A stretch of 20,803 bases of DNA from Alphaproteobacteria bacterium. GTDB taxonomy: Bacteria; Pseudomonadota; Alphaproteobacteria; CACIAM-22H2. The stretch is taken from assembly GCA_016869915.1 (NCBI GenBank), contig VGDA01000015.1:1-20803 (forward strand), read 5' to 3'. Every line of letters starts with the position of its first letter. The first letter of the stretch is position 1. The translations under genes were made by a program, and so were the position numbers. Positions 1 to 6,623 of this stretch are shown here, piece after piece. The notes under the pieces are model-generated. The model ran no database searches. It saw only the letters and a list, made by a program, of their open reading frames with translations, and was not told where the DNA came from.

Positions 1-917
1 TCGCGGTCGAGGTCGAGGTCGACAACGGCGTGATGGCCATCACCTTCCCGCGCGAGCGGGTCTTCACCACGACGTCCTACGTGATGATCCTGTGGATGGT
101 CGGGTCCTCGATCCTGTTCTTCGCCATCGCCTTCCTGTTCATGCGCAACCAGGTCAAGCCGATCCGCCAGCTCGCCGAGGCCTCGGAGGCGTTCGGCAAG
201 GGGCGCGACGTCGAGGACTACCGGCCATCGGGCGCCAGCGAGGTGCGACAGGCCGGAGCCGCCTTCGTCGTCATGCGCGAGCGCCTGCGCCGCTTCATGC
301 TGCAGCGGACCGAAATGCTGGCCGGCATCAGCCACGACCTGCGCACGCCGCTCACCCGCATGAAGCTCGAGCTCGCGCTGCTCGACGAGAGCCCTTCCGT
401 CGCCGGGCTGCGCGCCGACGTCACCGACATGGAGCGCATGGTCGAGAGCTACCTCGCCTTCGTGCGCGGCGACGGCGAGGAGCAGGCCGTGCCGACGGAT
501 CTCGGCCGCATCCTCGCCGACCTCGTCTCCGGCGAGCAGCGCGAGGGCCATCCGGTCCGCCTCGTGACCGAGGGCGACCTCGTGGTGCCGCTGCGCCCGC
601 AGGCGATCACGCGCTCGATCCGCAACCTGCTCGCCAACGCGACGCGCCACGGCGCGCGCATCGAGCTGCGCGCCAAGCGCCGCGAGCGCTCGGTCAAGAT
701 CCTGATCGACGACGACGGCCCCGGCATCCCGTCAGGCTCGCGCGAGGACGTGTTCAAGCCCTTCTTCCGGCTCGACTCCTCGCGCAACCCGACGACCGGC
801 GGCGTCGGCCTCGGCCTCACCATCGCGCGCGATGTGGTGCGCGCGCATGGCGGCGACATCTGGCTAGAGGACTCCCCGCTCGGCGGCCTGCGCGCGCGGA
901 TAAAGCTGCCGGTCTGA
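1..917 (+). CDS. EnvZ-type sensor histidine kinase, 5' part missing (window edge)
   Basis: This is an inner-membrane two-component sensor kinase that would autophosphorylate on His and pass the phosphate to a response regulator. The reading frame is open from the first bases, so the gene starts before the window; the first ATG inside is not its start. A membrane helix (about nt 75-145, residues like ILWMVGSSILFFAIAF) is followed by a HAMP linker and an H-box GISHDLRTPLTRMK with the phospho-acceptor His codon at 333-335. Then come an N-box (IRNLLANATRHG, near 618-653), a G1 box (DDDGPGIP), an F-box (FKPFFRLD) and a G2 box (GVGLGLTIARDVV). All catalytic boxes are intact. The order and the H-box wording fit the EnvZ/OmpB branch, but the sensor domain and the partner regulator lie outside the window, so the stimulus is unknown. 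It converges on csaA with an 18-base gap. Confidence 0.93.
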   Translation, partial: AVEVEVDNGVMAITFPRERVFTTTSYVMILWMVGSSILFFAIAFLFMRNQVKPIRQLAEASEAFGKGRDVEDYRPSGASEVRQAGAAFVVMRERLRRFMLQRTEMLAGISHDLRTPLTRMKLELALLDESPSVAGLRADVTDMERMVESYLAFVRGDGEEQAVPTDLGRILADLVSGEQREGHPVRLVTEGDLVVPLRPQAITRSIRNLLANATRHGARIELRAKRRERSVKILIDDDGPGIPSGSREDVFKPFFRLDSSRNPTTGGVGLGLTIARDVVRAHGGDIWLEDSPLGGLRARIKLPV

Positions 918-940
918 GGGCCGCCCGCCGCCGGCTCAGA
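913..940. terminator. Possible bidirectional terminator hairpin
   Basis: TCTGAG at 913-918 and CTCAGA at 935-940 form a perfect 6-bp inverted repeat around a 16-base GC-rich loop. It sits exactly over the stop codons of the convergent kinase and csaA genes. There is no T-run on either side, so intrinsic termination is only a guess. Confidence 0.2.
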
Positions 941-1271
941 ACAGCTTGCCGCCATTCGGTACCGCGCGCGACGGCGCGACCAGCACGACCGCGCCCGCCT
1001 CGTCGGGGAACCCCAGCACCAGCACCTCCGACATGAACGGGCCGATCTGGCGCGGCGGGAAGTTCACGACCGCGGCGACCTGGCGGCCGAGCAGGTCCTC
1101 CGGGCGGTAGTGGACCGTGACCTGCGCCGAGCTGCGCTTGACCCCGACCTCGGGCCCGAAATCCACCCGCAGCTTGAAGGCGGGCTTGCGCGCCTCGGGG
1201 AACGGATCCACGCCCACGATCGTGCCGACGCGGATGTCCACCTTCGCGAAGTCGTCGTAGCTGATCGCCAT
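936..1271 (-). CDS. csaA: CsaA, tRNA-binding-domain secretion chaperone-like protein
   Basis: This small protein (111 aa) consists of one OB-fold tRNA-binding domain (tRNA_bind family), the normal length for CsaA. It carries the family phrases DIRVGTIVGV near the N-terminus, EARKPAFKLRVDFG, KRSSAQVTVHY, VVNFPPRQIG and SEVLVLGFPD, ending in VPNGGKLF. CsaA dimers are known to bind tRNA and, in Bacillus, have been described as an export chaperone. The role in proteobacteria is not well settled. The ATG at 1271 is preceded by a GGGGAGG purine run. The gene follows the phasin gene by 23 bases on the same strand, so it is probably the last gene of a tetR-phasin-csaA transcript. Confidence 0.92.
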   Translation of the reverse strand: MAISYDDFAKVDIRVGTIVGVDPFPEARKPAFKLRVDFGPEVGVKRSSAQVTVHYRPEDLLGRQVAAVVNFPPRQIGPFMSEVLVLGFPDEAGAVVLVAPSRAVPNGGKLF

Positions 1272-1294
1272 CGTCCCGGTCCCCAGCCTCCCCG

Positions 1295-1756
1295 TCAGCG
1301 CCCTTGCGCCTTGTCGACCATGGCCTTCAGCTCCTCCATGCTCGCGGCCATGCGTCGCGCGATCACGTCGCTCGCCTCGTTCTGCGCGCGCGTCGTCATC
1401 TCCGCCAGCTCGCGGGCGTTGGCGATGGCGCGCTCGAAGGCACCCCTGGCGATCTCGGCCTGGCGCGCCGCCTTGTCCTCCGGGCTGCCCGGGGAAAGCA
1501 TCGTCCTCATCGCCGAAGCTGCCTGCTCCATGCCCTGGCGCAGGATCTCCGCCTGGCGCTGGGCGAGCGCGCGCATTCCGTCGGCGGCCAGCTGGTTGGC
1601 CTGCGCCAGCGCCTCGAGGTTGCGCCTCTGCGCCTCGACCATCGCGCCCATGTCGACCGTCCCGACGGCCTGGCCCCGCATCGCGGCGGCGATCTTCTCG
1701 GGGTCGAACATGTTCTGCGGGTCGAAGGCGCCGAACGGGCTTGCCGGATTGACCAT
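1295..1756 (-). CDS. Phasin family protein
   Basis: This 153-aa protein is almost entirely amphipathic helix, rich in Ala, Glu, Gln, Met and Arg, with no cysteine and no signal peptide. The pattern (FDPQNMFDPEKI near the N-terminus, then QRRNLEALAQANQLAADG, and a C-terminal helical region ending MEELKAMVDKAQ) matches alphaproteobacterial phasins, which coat polyhydroxyalkanoate granules. I start it at the ATG at 1756 because an AGGAAGAGGAG ribosome site sits just upstream. The frame stays open further upstream, but that part is low-complexity Arg-rich shadow overlapping the tetR gene. It lies 29 bases after the TetR-type gene and 23 before csaA, suggesting co-transcription. A PHA granule role is inferred; no PHA synthase is in the window. 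Confidence 0.85.
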   Translation of the reverse strand: MVNPASPFGAFDPQNMFDPEKIAAAMRGQAVGTVDMGAMVEAQRRNLEALAQANQLAADGMRALAQRQAEILRQGMEQAASAMRTMLSPGSPEDKAARQAEIARGAFERAIANARELAEMTTRAQNEASDVIARRMAASMEELKAMVDKAQGR

Positions 1757-1785
1757 GTCGATCTCCTCTTCCTTTCGTCGCCGCG

Positions 1786-2403
1786 TCACGCGGCCCTGTC
1801 GCGCCTGGCGCCGGGAAGGCTGCGCGCGAGGGTCTCGAGGCGCGCGAGGCCCTGGTCGAGGGCCTTCATCGTGCGCGCCATGTCCTGCGTGTCGTCGGCG
1901 AGCCAGGCGCGAAGCACCCAGCCATGGAGGCCCGCCAGCGCCCTGGCGCGCAGCGCGCCGAGCGGCCCGGAGACGTCGACGCCGGCGAGTTCCGCCATCG
2001 CGGCGATCGATCGCGTCGCGCGCATGGCGACGCGGCATGCCGCCGAGGGGTCCATAGGAACCTCGCGCGCCAGCCGCGCCATCGCCTCGCGGTGGGGCTG
2101 CAGCGCGTCGAAGCGGCGCATGAAGACCTCGAACAGCGCCTCGCGCACCGAGGCCCCGGCCTCGGGCGGCGCGGCGAGGACGGCGCGGTCGATGCCGTCG
2201 ACGAAGCGCAGGAGCAGCGCGACCTTGGTCGGGAACGCGGCATGGAGTTCCGCGAAGGAGATGCCAGCGGCCTCGGCGACGTCGCGCCGCGAGGTCGCGG
2301 CCCAGCCGCGCGCGGCGAAGAGCGCCATCGCGGCGTCTACGACGGCCCCGTGCCCCTGCGCTCCCGGGGCCCGCCCCGTGGCGGCTGAATCTTCCTCGGC
2401 CAT
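1786..2403 (-). CDS. TetR/AcrR-type transcriptional regulator
   Basis: The protein is 205 aa. The N-terminal helix-turn-helix domain spans about residues 18-65: VVDAAMALFAARGW, then SRRDVAEAAGISFAELHAAFPTK, which has the usual TetR spacing including the Phe-Pro-x-Lys end. The C-terminal ~135 residues form an all-helical ligand/dimer domain of unknown specificity. The end (DDTQDMARTMKALDQGLARLE) is loosely reminiscent of the COQ9/TetR-like fold, a resemblance I cannot test. The ATG at 2403 has a strong AGGAGG site. The gene is followed by phasin and csaA on the same strand, so it may control itself and the phasin. It is not PhaR, the usual PHA repressor, which is a different family. Confidence 0.85.
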   Translation of the reverse strand: MAEEDSAATGRAPGAQGHGAVVDAAMALFAARGWAATSRRDVAEAAGISFAELHAAFPTKVALLLRFVDGIDRAVLAAPPEAGASVREALFEVFMRRFDALQPHREAMARLAREVPMDPSAACRVAMRATRSIAAMAELAGVDVSGPLGALRARALAGLHGWVLRAWLADDTQDMARTMKALDQGLARLETLARSLPGARRDRAA

Positions 2404-2432
2404 GCGATCCTCCTGTGGGCTTCCAGCCCGGG

Positions 2433-2459
2433 AATCTAGGGCGCGGCGGCGCGGGTCAA
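2433..2459 (-). promoter_or_regulatory. Candidate promoter of the tetR-phasin-csaA unit
   Basis: Read on the minus strand, TTGACC (2459-2454) and TAGATT (2438-2433) resemble -35 and -10 boxes, but the spacing of 15 (16 if TTTGAC is used) is short. A GGGCT-TCC-AGCCC inverted repeat at 2417-2429 lies between the -10 box and the ribosome site and could be an autoregulatory operator or a small leader hairpin. All of this is by eye. Confidence 0.4.
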
Positions 2460-2466
2460 AGCCGCG

Positions 2467-2943
2467 TCACGCCTCGCGCAGGTCGGCGCGCCTGCCGCCG
2501 GTCAGGGACTCGAGCTCGGCCGGCGACAGCGCGAAGATCGCGAAGGGCGTCCCAGCCGCGGCATAGACCCGCTCGAAGGCGAAGAGGTCCTCGTCGAGGA
2601 AGACGTGCGGCGGCGTGGCATGGGCGATCGGCGCGACGCCGCCGATCGCGAAGCCCGTGCGCTCCCGCACGTAGTCGGCGTCGGCCCGCAGCAGCCGGTC
2701 GCCGAGCAGCGCCTCCACCTTGCGCTCGTCGACGCGGTTGGCGCCGGAGGCGACGACCAGGACCGGGCGGCCGGAGCCGCTGCGGAAGACGACCGACTTG
2801 GCGATCTGCGCCACCGCGCATCCGAGCGCCGAGGCCGCCTCCGCCGAGCTGCGCGTCGAATCGGGCAGCTCGCGCACCTCGTTCGAGAGGCCAGCCGCGC
2901 GCAGCGCCTCCTGGACCCGGGCGATCGACGGCGAGGCCGCCAT
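2467..2943 (-). CDS. YbaK/EbsC-type aminoacyl-tRNA deacylase
   Basis: A single-domain 158-aa protein of the YbaK/ProX editing family, which hydrolyses mischarged aminoacyl-tRNAs such as Cys-tRNA(Pro) or Ala-tRNA(Pro). Visible family features are AQIAKSVVFR with the conserved Lys at residue 49, the strand PVLVVASGANRVD, the motif GFAIGGVAPIAH (97-108), and the tail strand PFAIFALSPAELESLTGG. The length fits the family. It starts six bases after the proC stop, so the two are co-transcribed; a proline-biosynthesis gene beside a putative Pro-tRNA proofreader is a plausible functional pair. Which mischarged tRNA it edits cannot be told from sequence. Confidence 0.87.
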   Translation of the reverse strand: MAASPSIARVQEALRAAGLSNEVRELPDSTRSSAEAASALGCAVAQIAKSVVFRSGSGRPVLVVASGANRVDERKVEALLGDRLLRADADYVRERTGFAIGGVAPIAHATPPHVFLDEDLFAFERVYAAAGTPFAIFALSPAELESLTGGRRADLREA

Positions 2944-2949
2944 GCGCGC

Positions 2950-3759
2950 TCAGCCCGCGAGTTCGCGCGAGCGGCGCGCGGCGGCGGCGACGGCGCGGTC
3001 GAGGAGCGGCTGCATCCCGTCGGCTGCCATCAGCACCTCGAGGGCGGCGGCCGTCGTGCCGTTGGGCGAGGTCACGTTGCGGCGGAGCTGCGCCGCGCTC
3101 TCGGGCGAGCGATGGAGGAGTTCGCCCGCGCCGGCGACGGTCGCGCGCGCGAGGCGCTCCGCCAGGTCCTCGGGCAGGCCGGCGCGACGGCCGGCCTCGG
3201 CCATGCACTCCGCCAGCAGGAACGCATAGGCGGGGCCGCTGCCGGACACGGCCGTCACGGCGTCGATCATCGCCTCGTCGTCGACCCAGCCGACCTCGCC
3301 CACCGCGGCCATCAGCCGGTCGGCGAGCGCGCGCTGCGCGTCCGAGACGGCGGCGTTGGCGCAGCACGCGGTGATGCCGCGCCCGACCTGCGCCGGGGTG
3401 TTGGGCATGGTCCGGACGATCGCGGCGGAGGCGCCGAGATGGCGCGCGAAATAGGCGAGCGTCCGTCCCGCGGCGACCGAGACGAAGAGCGCGCCGGACG
3501 CGGCGAAGCGCGCATAGGCCGGCACGACCGCGTCCATCACCTGCGGCTTGGTGGCGAGGACGACGACCGCGGGGGAGAAGCCCGGCGGCAGGGCATCGAC
3601 CGAGGCGACGCAGGCCGCGCCCGCCGGCACCGCGCCAGGCGCGGGGCTCGGCTCGACCACGAAGACGGGCGCGGGCGCGCTGCCCGCCGCCATCCAGCCC
3701 GCGAGCATGGCGCTTCCCATCTTGCCGCATCCGACAAGCAGCAATCCCCCGGCCTGCAT
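2950..3759 (-). CDS. proC: Pyrroline-5-carboxylate reductase
   Basis: It catalyses the last step of proline synthesis, NAD(P)H-dependent reduction of 1-pyrroline-5-carboxylate to proline, in the cytoplasm. At 269 aa it has normal length. The N-terminal Rossmann motif is LLVGCGKMGSAM (residues 7-18), followed by LATKPQ (68-73), MPNTPA (118-123), the P5CR signature around SGSGPAY (172-178), and TSPNGTT (230-236) in the C-terminal dimer domain. The start ATG at 3759 follows a GGGAGGG site. It lies between a YbjN-family gene (37 bases upstream) and a YbaK-type gene (6 bases downstream), forming a probable three-gene unit. Confidence 0.95.
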   Translation of the reverse strand: MQAGGLLLVGCGKMGSAMLAGWMAAGSAPAPVFVVEPSPAPGAVPAGAACVASVDALPPGFSPAVVVLATKPQVMDAVVPAYARFAASGALFVSVAAGRTLAYFARHLGASAAIVRTMPNTPAQVGRGITACCANAAVSDAQRALADRLMAAVGEVGWVDDEAMIDAVTAVSGSGPAYAFLLAECMAEAGRRAGLPEDLAERLARATVAGAGELLHRSPESAAQLRRNVTSPNGTTAAALEVLMAADGMQPLLDRAVAAAARRSRELAG

Positions 3760-3796
3760 CCCCGGCCCTCCCGAGATCTAGAAAAGTCGCGTGGCC

Positions 3797-4300
3797 TCAG
3801 GCCTCGCCCTGGATGTCCAGCAGCGCCGCCCCGACCGCCTCGCTGGCCGTCTTGCCGCCCCAGACCACGAACTGGACGGCAGGATGGTAGCGCTCGCACT
3901 CGTTGACCGCACCCTCGATGAGGTCCTCGAGCAGTTCCACCGACGCGCCGCGTATTCCGCGCAGAGGCACGGTATGCCGGAAGATCGGCATGTCGTCGTC
4001 CTCGGGCAGGCTGAAATGGCCGAGCCACATCCTCGCATTGGCGAGCATCAGCAGGTCGTTCACCACGGCGCGGCGATGGCGCGGCACGCGCAGGTCGAGG
4101 CCGCAGGCGAGCTGCAGGGCGCTGCTGTCGTGGCTCCAGGAGAAATGCAGCCGGTAGTTGCCCCAGCGACCCGCGATCTCGGCCACGAGGTCCTCCTCGC
4201 CCGGCCGGTCGAACGCCCACTCATGGGCGGAGGCCATTTCCTCGAGCAGGTCGAGGGGGTTGGAGGTGGTGGAGCGGGCCTCGTCAGTCCAGCCTTGCAT
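3797..4300 (-). CDS. YbjN domain-containing protein
   Basis: This 167-aa protein matches the alphaproteobacterial YbjN family (a type III secretion chaperone-like fold of uncertain function; E. coli YbjN affects motility and stress responses when altered). Characteristic parts are NPLDLLEEMASAHEWAFDR near the N-terminus, AGRWGNYRLHFSW, MWLGHFSLPEDD in the middle, MPIFRHTVPLRG, and the C-terminal FVVWGGKTASEAVGAALLD. I prefer the ATG at 4300 because the family begins close to this point. An upstream in-frame ATG at 4363 would add 21 residues of unlikely basic sequence; neither has a clear ribosome site. It heads a unit with proC, a pairing I recall from related genomes. Confidence 0.83.
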   Translation of the reverse strand: MQGWTDEARSTTSNPLDLLEEMASAHEWAFDRPGEEDLVAEIAGRWGNYRLHFSWSHDSSALQLACGLDLRVPRHRRAVVNDLLMLANARMWLGHFSLPEDDDMPIFRHTVPLRGIRGASVELLEDLIEGAVNECERYHPAVQFVVWGGKTASEAVGAALLDIQGEA

Positions 4301-4397
4301 CGAGCGGCGCGCGCCTTCCGGATCCGTTTGGCGTCCGACCCGAACTTTCCCGGACCCCAGCATCTTGGGACCGAATCCGAATCGATACGCTATCCGT

Positions 4398-4427
4398 AGG
4401 GTACAGAAACGCGATTCCGCGCCGCAA
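4398..4427 (-). promoter_or_regulatory. Candidate promoter of ybjN-proC-ybaK
   Basis: The 177-base gap between the ubiK-like gene and ybjN contains an island that is clearly less GC-rich (about 4360-4440). On the minus strand TTGCGG (4427-4422) is followed after 18 bases by TACCCT (4403-4398), a weak -35/-10 pair. An ATCGAT palindrome lies nearby at 4381-4386. Nothing else recognisable is in this gap. Confidence 0.25.
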
Positions 4428-4477
4428 GAAAAATACCCCGCGGCGTGGAAAACGCGATCGGCAGGGCGCGTCCGGCG

Positions 4478-4747
4478 CTAGTCGGGCCGGTCCTGCCCTT
4501 CGCGGCCCGCGCCGCCCTCGAGGCGGTCGAGCCTCGCGCGGAGGAGTTCGTTCTCCTCGCGCGCCCTGGCCGCCATCTCCTTCACGGCCTCGAATTCCTC
4601 GCGCGTGACGAGGTCCTGGCTGCGCAGCACCCGCTCGACCATGGCCGCCACCTGCTGGTCGATCTCGGCCTTCAGGCCGCCAAGGGCGCCCAGCGCGCCG
4701 TTCGCGGCGCGGGCGAGGTCGTCGAGGATGCGGTTCTGGCTCTGCAT
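4478..4747 (-). CDS. UbiK-like accessory factor (BMFP domain)
   Basis: An 89-aa protein of the BMFP family. E. coli UbiK (YqiC) is a membrane-associated accessory factor of aerobic ubiquinone biosynthesis. The N-terminal part (NRILDDLARAANGALGAL) is an amphipathic helix and the C-terminal part (about residues 46-75, EEFEAVKEMAARAREENELL) is a coiled coil, as in the family. I start at the ATG at 4747; a longer open frame to 4792 adds Cys/Arg-rich residues that do not fit the family. In related genomes a UbiK-like gene stands divergently next to lgt; here hldD lies between. There is no good Shine-Dalgarno sequence. Confidence 0.8.
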   Translation of the reverse strand: MQSQNRILDDLARAANGALGALGGLKAEIDQQVAAMVERVLRSQDLVTREEFEAVKEMAARAREENELLRARLDRLEGGAGREGQDRPD

Positions 4748-4778
4748 GCGCCTAGCGCTACCGCAGCGGAGCGGCGGG

Positions 4779-4808
4779 TTGCAAGCGCGCAAGCCACGCT
4801 CCTATAAG
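4779..4808 (+). promoter_or_regulatory. Promoter of the hldD-lgt operon, apparently leaderless
   Basis: TTGCAA (4779-4784) and TATAAG (4803-4808) are separated by 18 bases, a good -35/-10 pair in very GC-rich DNA. Transcription would begin 6 to 8 bases after the -10 box, at about 4814-4816, which is the A of the hldD ATG. The absence of any Shine-Dalgarno sequence before that ATG agrees with a leaderless mRNA. TTGCAA is its own reverse complement, so it could also serve the divergent ubiK-like gene, although no good -10 is seen on that side. Confidence 0.6.
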
Positions 4809-4815
4809 CCTCGCC

Positions 4816-5814
4816 ATGAGGGACATCATCGTCGTGACCGGCGGCGCCGGCTTCATCGGCTCGAACATCCTGGCGGGCCTCGAGGCGCGCGGCGGCGCGC
4901 GGTTGGTCTGCTGCGACGCCTTCGGCGGCGGCGCCAAGTGGAGGAACGTCGCGAAGCGACGCCTCCACGACGTGCTGCCCCCGTCGCGGCTCGAGTCCTG
5001 GCTCGCCTCCGCCGAGGGCCGCGACGTGCGCGCCATCTTCCACATGGGCGCGATCAGCGACACGACGGCGCGCGACGTCGATCTCGTGCTGGCGCAGAAC
5101 TTCACCTTCAGCCGCATGCTCTGGGAGTGGTGCGCGCGCAACCAGGCGCAACTGGTCTACGCGTCCTCGGCGGCGACCTATGGCGACGGCGGCGCGGGCT
5201 TCGACGACGACGCGTCTTCCGACGCCCTCGCGCGGCTGCGGCCGATGAACCCCTATGGCTGGTCGAAGCACCTCTTCGACCGCTTCGCGGCCGGGGAGGC
5301 CGCCGCCGGGCGCCCGAGGCCGCCGCAATGGGCCGGCCTCAAGTTCTTCAACGTCTACGGGCCGAACGAGTACCACAAGGGCCCGCAGCGCTCGGTCGTG
5401 CACCAGGTGCATCCCGTCGCGATGCGCGGCGAGGCGTTCCAGCTCTTCAAGTCGCACCGTCCCGACTACGCGGATGGCGGCCAGCTGCGCGACTTCGTCT
5501 GGGTCGGCGACTGCGTCGAGGTGGCGCTGTGGCTGCTCGACACGCCGTCCGCGAGCGGCCTGTTCAACGTCGGCTCGGGCAGGGCGCGCAGCTTCCTCGA
5601 CCTCGCGCGTGCCGTCTACGCCGCCAATGGCCGCGACGCGGACATCTCCTTCCGCGACATGCCCGAGGAACTGCGTACGCACTACCAGTACTTCACCGAG
5701 GCAAGGCTCGACCGCCTGCGCGCGGCGGGCTACGCGCACCCCTTCACCACGCTCGAGGACGGCGTGGCGCGCTACGTGCGCGGCTTCCTGCTGGCCGCGG
5801 ACCAGAACGCATGA
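4816..5814 (+). CDS. hldD: ADP-L-glycero-D-manno-heptose 6-epimerase
   Basis: HldD (RfaD) converts ADP-D-glycero-beta-D-manno-heptose to the L-glycero form used to build the LPS inner core. The 332-aa length is typical. This extended SDR has the NAD-binding motif TGGAGFIG (residues 8-15), FHMGAIS (75-81), the YASSAATYG segment (115-123), the catalytic Tyr147-x-x-x-Lys151 in NPYGWSK, and the family-specific FFNVYGPNEYHKG (177-189). The ATG at 4816 has no ribosome site and sits at the expected transcription start. Its TGA overlaps the lgt ATG (ATGA at 5811), so the two are translationally coupled. The presence of the gene implies a heptose-containing LPS. Confidence 0.96.
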   Translation: MRDIIVVTGGAGFIGSNILAGLEARGGARLVCCDAFGGGAKWRNVAKRRLHDVLPPSRLESWLASAEGRDVRAIFHMGAISDTTARDVDLVLAQNFTFSRMLWEWCARNQAQLVYASSAATYGDGGAGFDDDASSDALARLRPMNPYGWSKHLFDRFAAGEAAAGRPRPPQWAGLKFFNVYGPNEYHKGPQRSVVHQVHPVAMRGEAFQLFKSHRPDYADGGQLRDFVWVGDCVEVALWLLDTPSASGLFNVGSGRARSFLDLARAVYAANGRDADISFRDMPEELRTHYQYFTEARLDRLRAAGYAHPFTTLEDGVARYVRGFLLAADQNA

Positions 5815-6623
5815 CGCCGCTGGTGATGGCCTTCCCGGCCATCGACCCCGAGATCCTGCGCGTCGGGCCCTTCGCCCTGCGCTGGTACGCGCTCGCCTAC
5901 ATCGCCGGCATCGTCATCGGCTGGCGCCTCGCCCTGCGCGCCGCCGACGCGCCGCCGCGCCTCGTCGCGCGCGCGCAGGTCGACGACTTCGTGTCCTGGG
6001 CGACGCTTGGCATCATCCTCGGCGGGCGGCTCGGCTACGTCCTGTTCTACAAGCCGGGCTACTACGCGGCGAACCCCGGCGAGATCCTCGCGCTGTGGCG
6101 CGGCGGCATGTCCTTCCACGGCGGCATGCTCGGCGTGATCGGCGCGACGCTGCTCTTCGCGAGGCGGCGCGGCGTGCCGCTGCTCGCGCTCGGCGACGTC
6201 GTCGCGCTCGCGGCGCCGGTCGGCCTGTTCTTCGGGCGCATCGCGAACTTCATCAACGCCGAGCTCTATGGGCGCGCCAGCGACGTCGGCTGGGCGATGG
6301 TCTTCCCCACCGACCCGCTCCAGCTGCCGCGCCATCCCAGCCAGCTCTATGAGGCGGCGCTCGAGGGCGCGGCGCTCTTCGCGGTGCTCGCCCTGCTGGC
6401 CTGGCGCAGCGACGCGCGCCTGCGCCCGGGCATGCTGTCGGGCGCCTTCCTGGTCGGCTATTCGCTGGCGCGCATCGCCTGCGAGTTCTTCCGCGAGCCC
6501 GATGCGCACCTGGGCTTCCTCCACGCCGGCGCGACGATGGGCCAGCTGCTCTGCCTTCCCATGCTGGCCGCGGGCGTCGCGCTGGTCGCGCGGGCGAGGC
6601 GCGCGCCGCCGCTCCGGGCATGA
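5811..6623 (+). CDS. lgt: Phosphatidylglycerol:prolipoprotein diacylglyceryl transferase
   Basis: Lgt is an inner-membrane enzyme that attaches diacylglyceryl to the lipobox Cys of prolipoproteins, the first step of lipoprotein maturation. The 270-aa protein has about seven hydrophobic segments. Family landmarks are FALRWYALAYIAG at the N-terminus, GGRLGYVLFY (71-80), SFHGGMLG (101-108) with His103, the Lgt signature GRIANFINAELYG (142-154) and HPSQLYEA (175-182). The ATG at 5811 is within the ATGA overlap with hldD. The frame is open much further upstream but that region is inside hldD. The gene ends in another ATGA overlap with the methyltransferase gene. Confidence 0.96.
   Translation: MTPLVMAFPAIDPEILRVGPFALRWYALAYIAGIVIGWRLALRAADAPPRLVARAQVDDFVSWATLGIILGGRLGYVLFYKPGYYAANPGEILALWRGGMSFHGGMLGVIGATLLFARRRGVPLLALGDVVALAAPVGLFFGRIANFINAELYGRASDVGWAMVFPTDPLQLPRHPSQLYEAALEGAALFAVLALLAWRSDARLRPGMLSGAFLVGYSLARIACEFFREPDAHLGFLHAGATMGQLLCLPMLAAGVALVARARRAPPLRA

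Noticed and set aside
1304..3906. Long plus-strand open frames opposite the phasin, tetR, ybaK and proC genes
   Set aside because: They are Arg/Ala-rich shadow frames from high G+C, with no family features, opposite recognisable genes.
4605..5810. A long N-terminal extension of Lgt
   Set aside because: It is the out-of-frame translation of hldD; lgt starts at the ATGA overlap.
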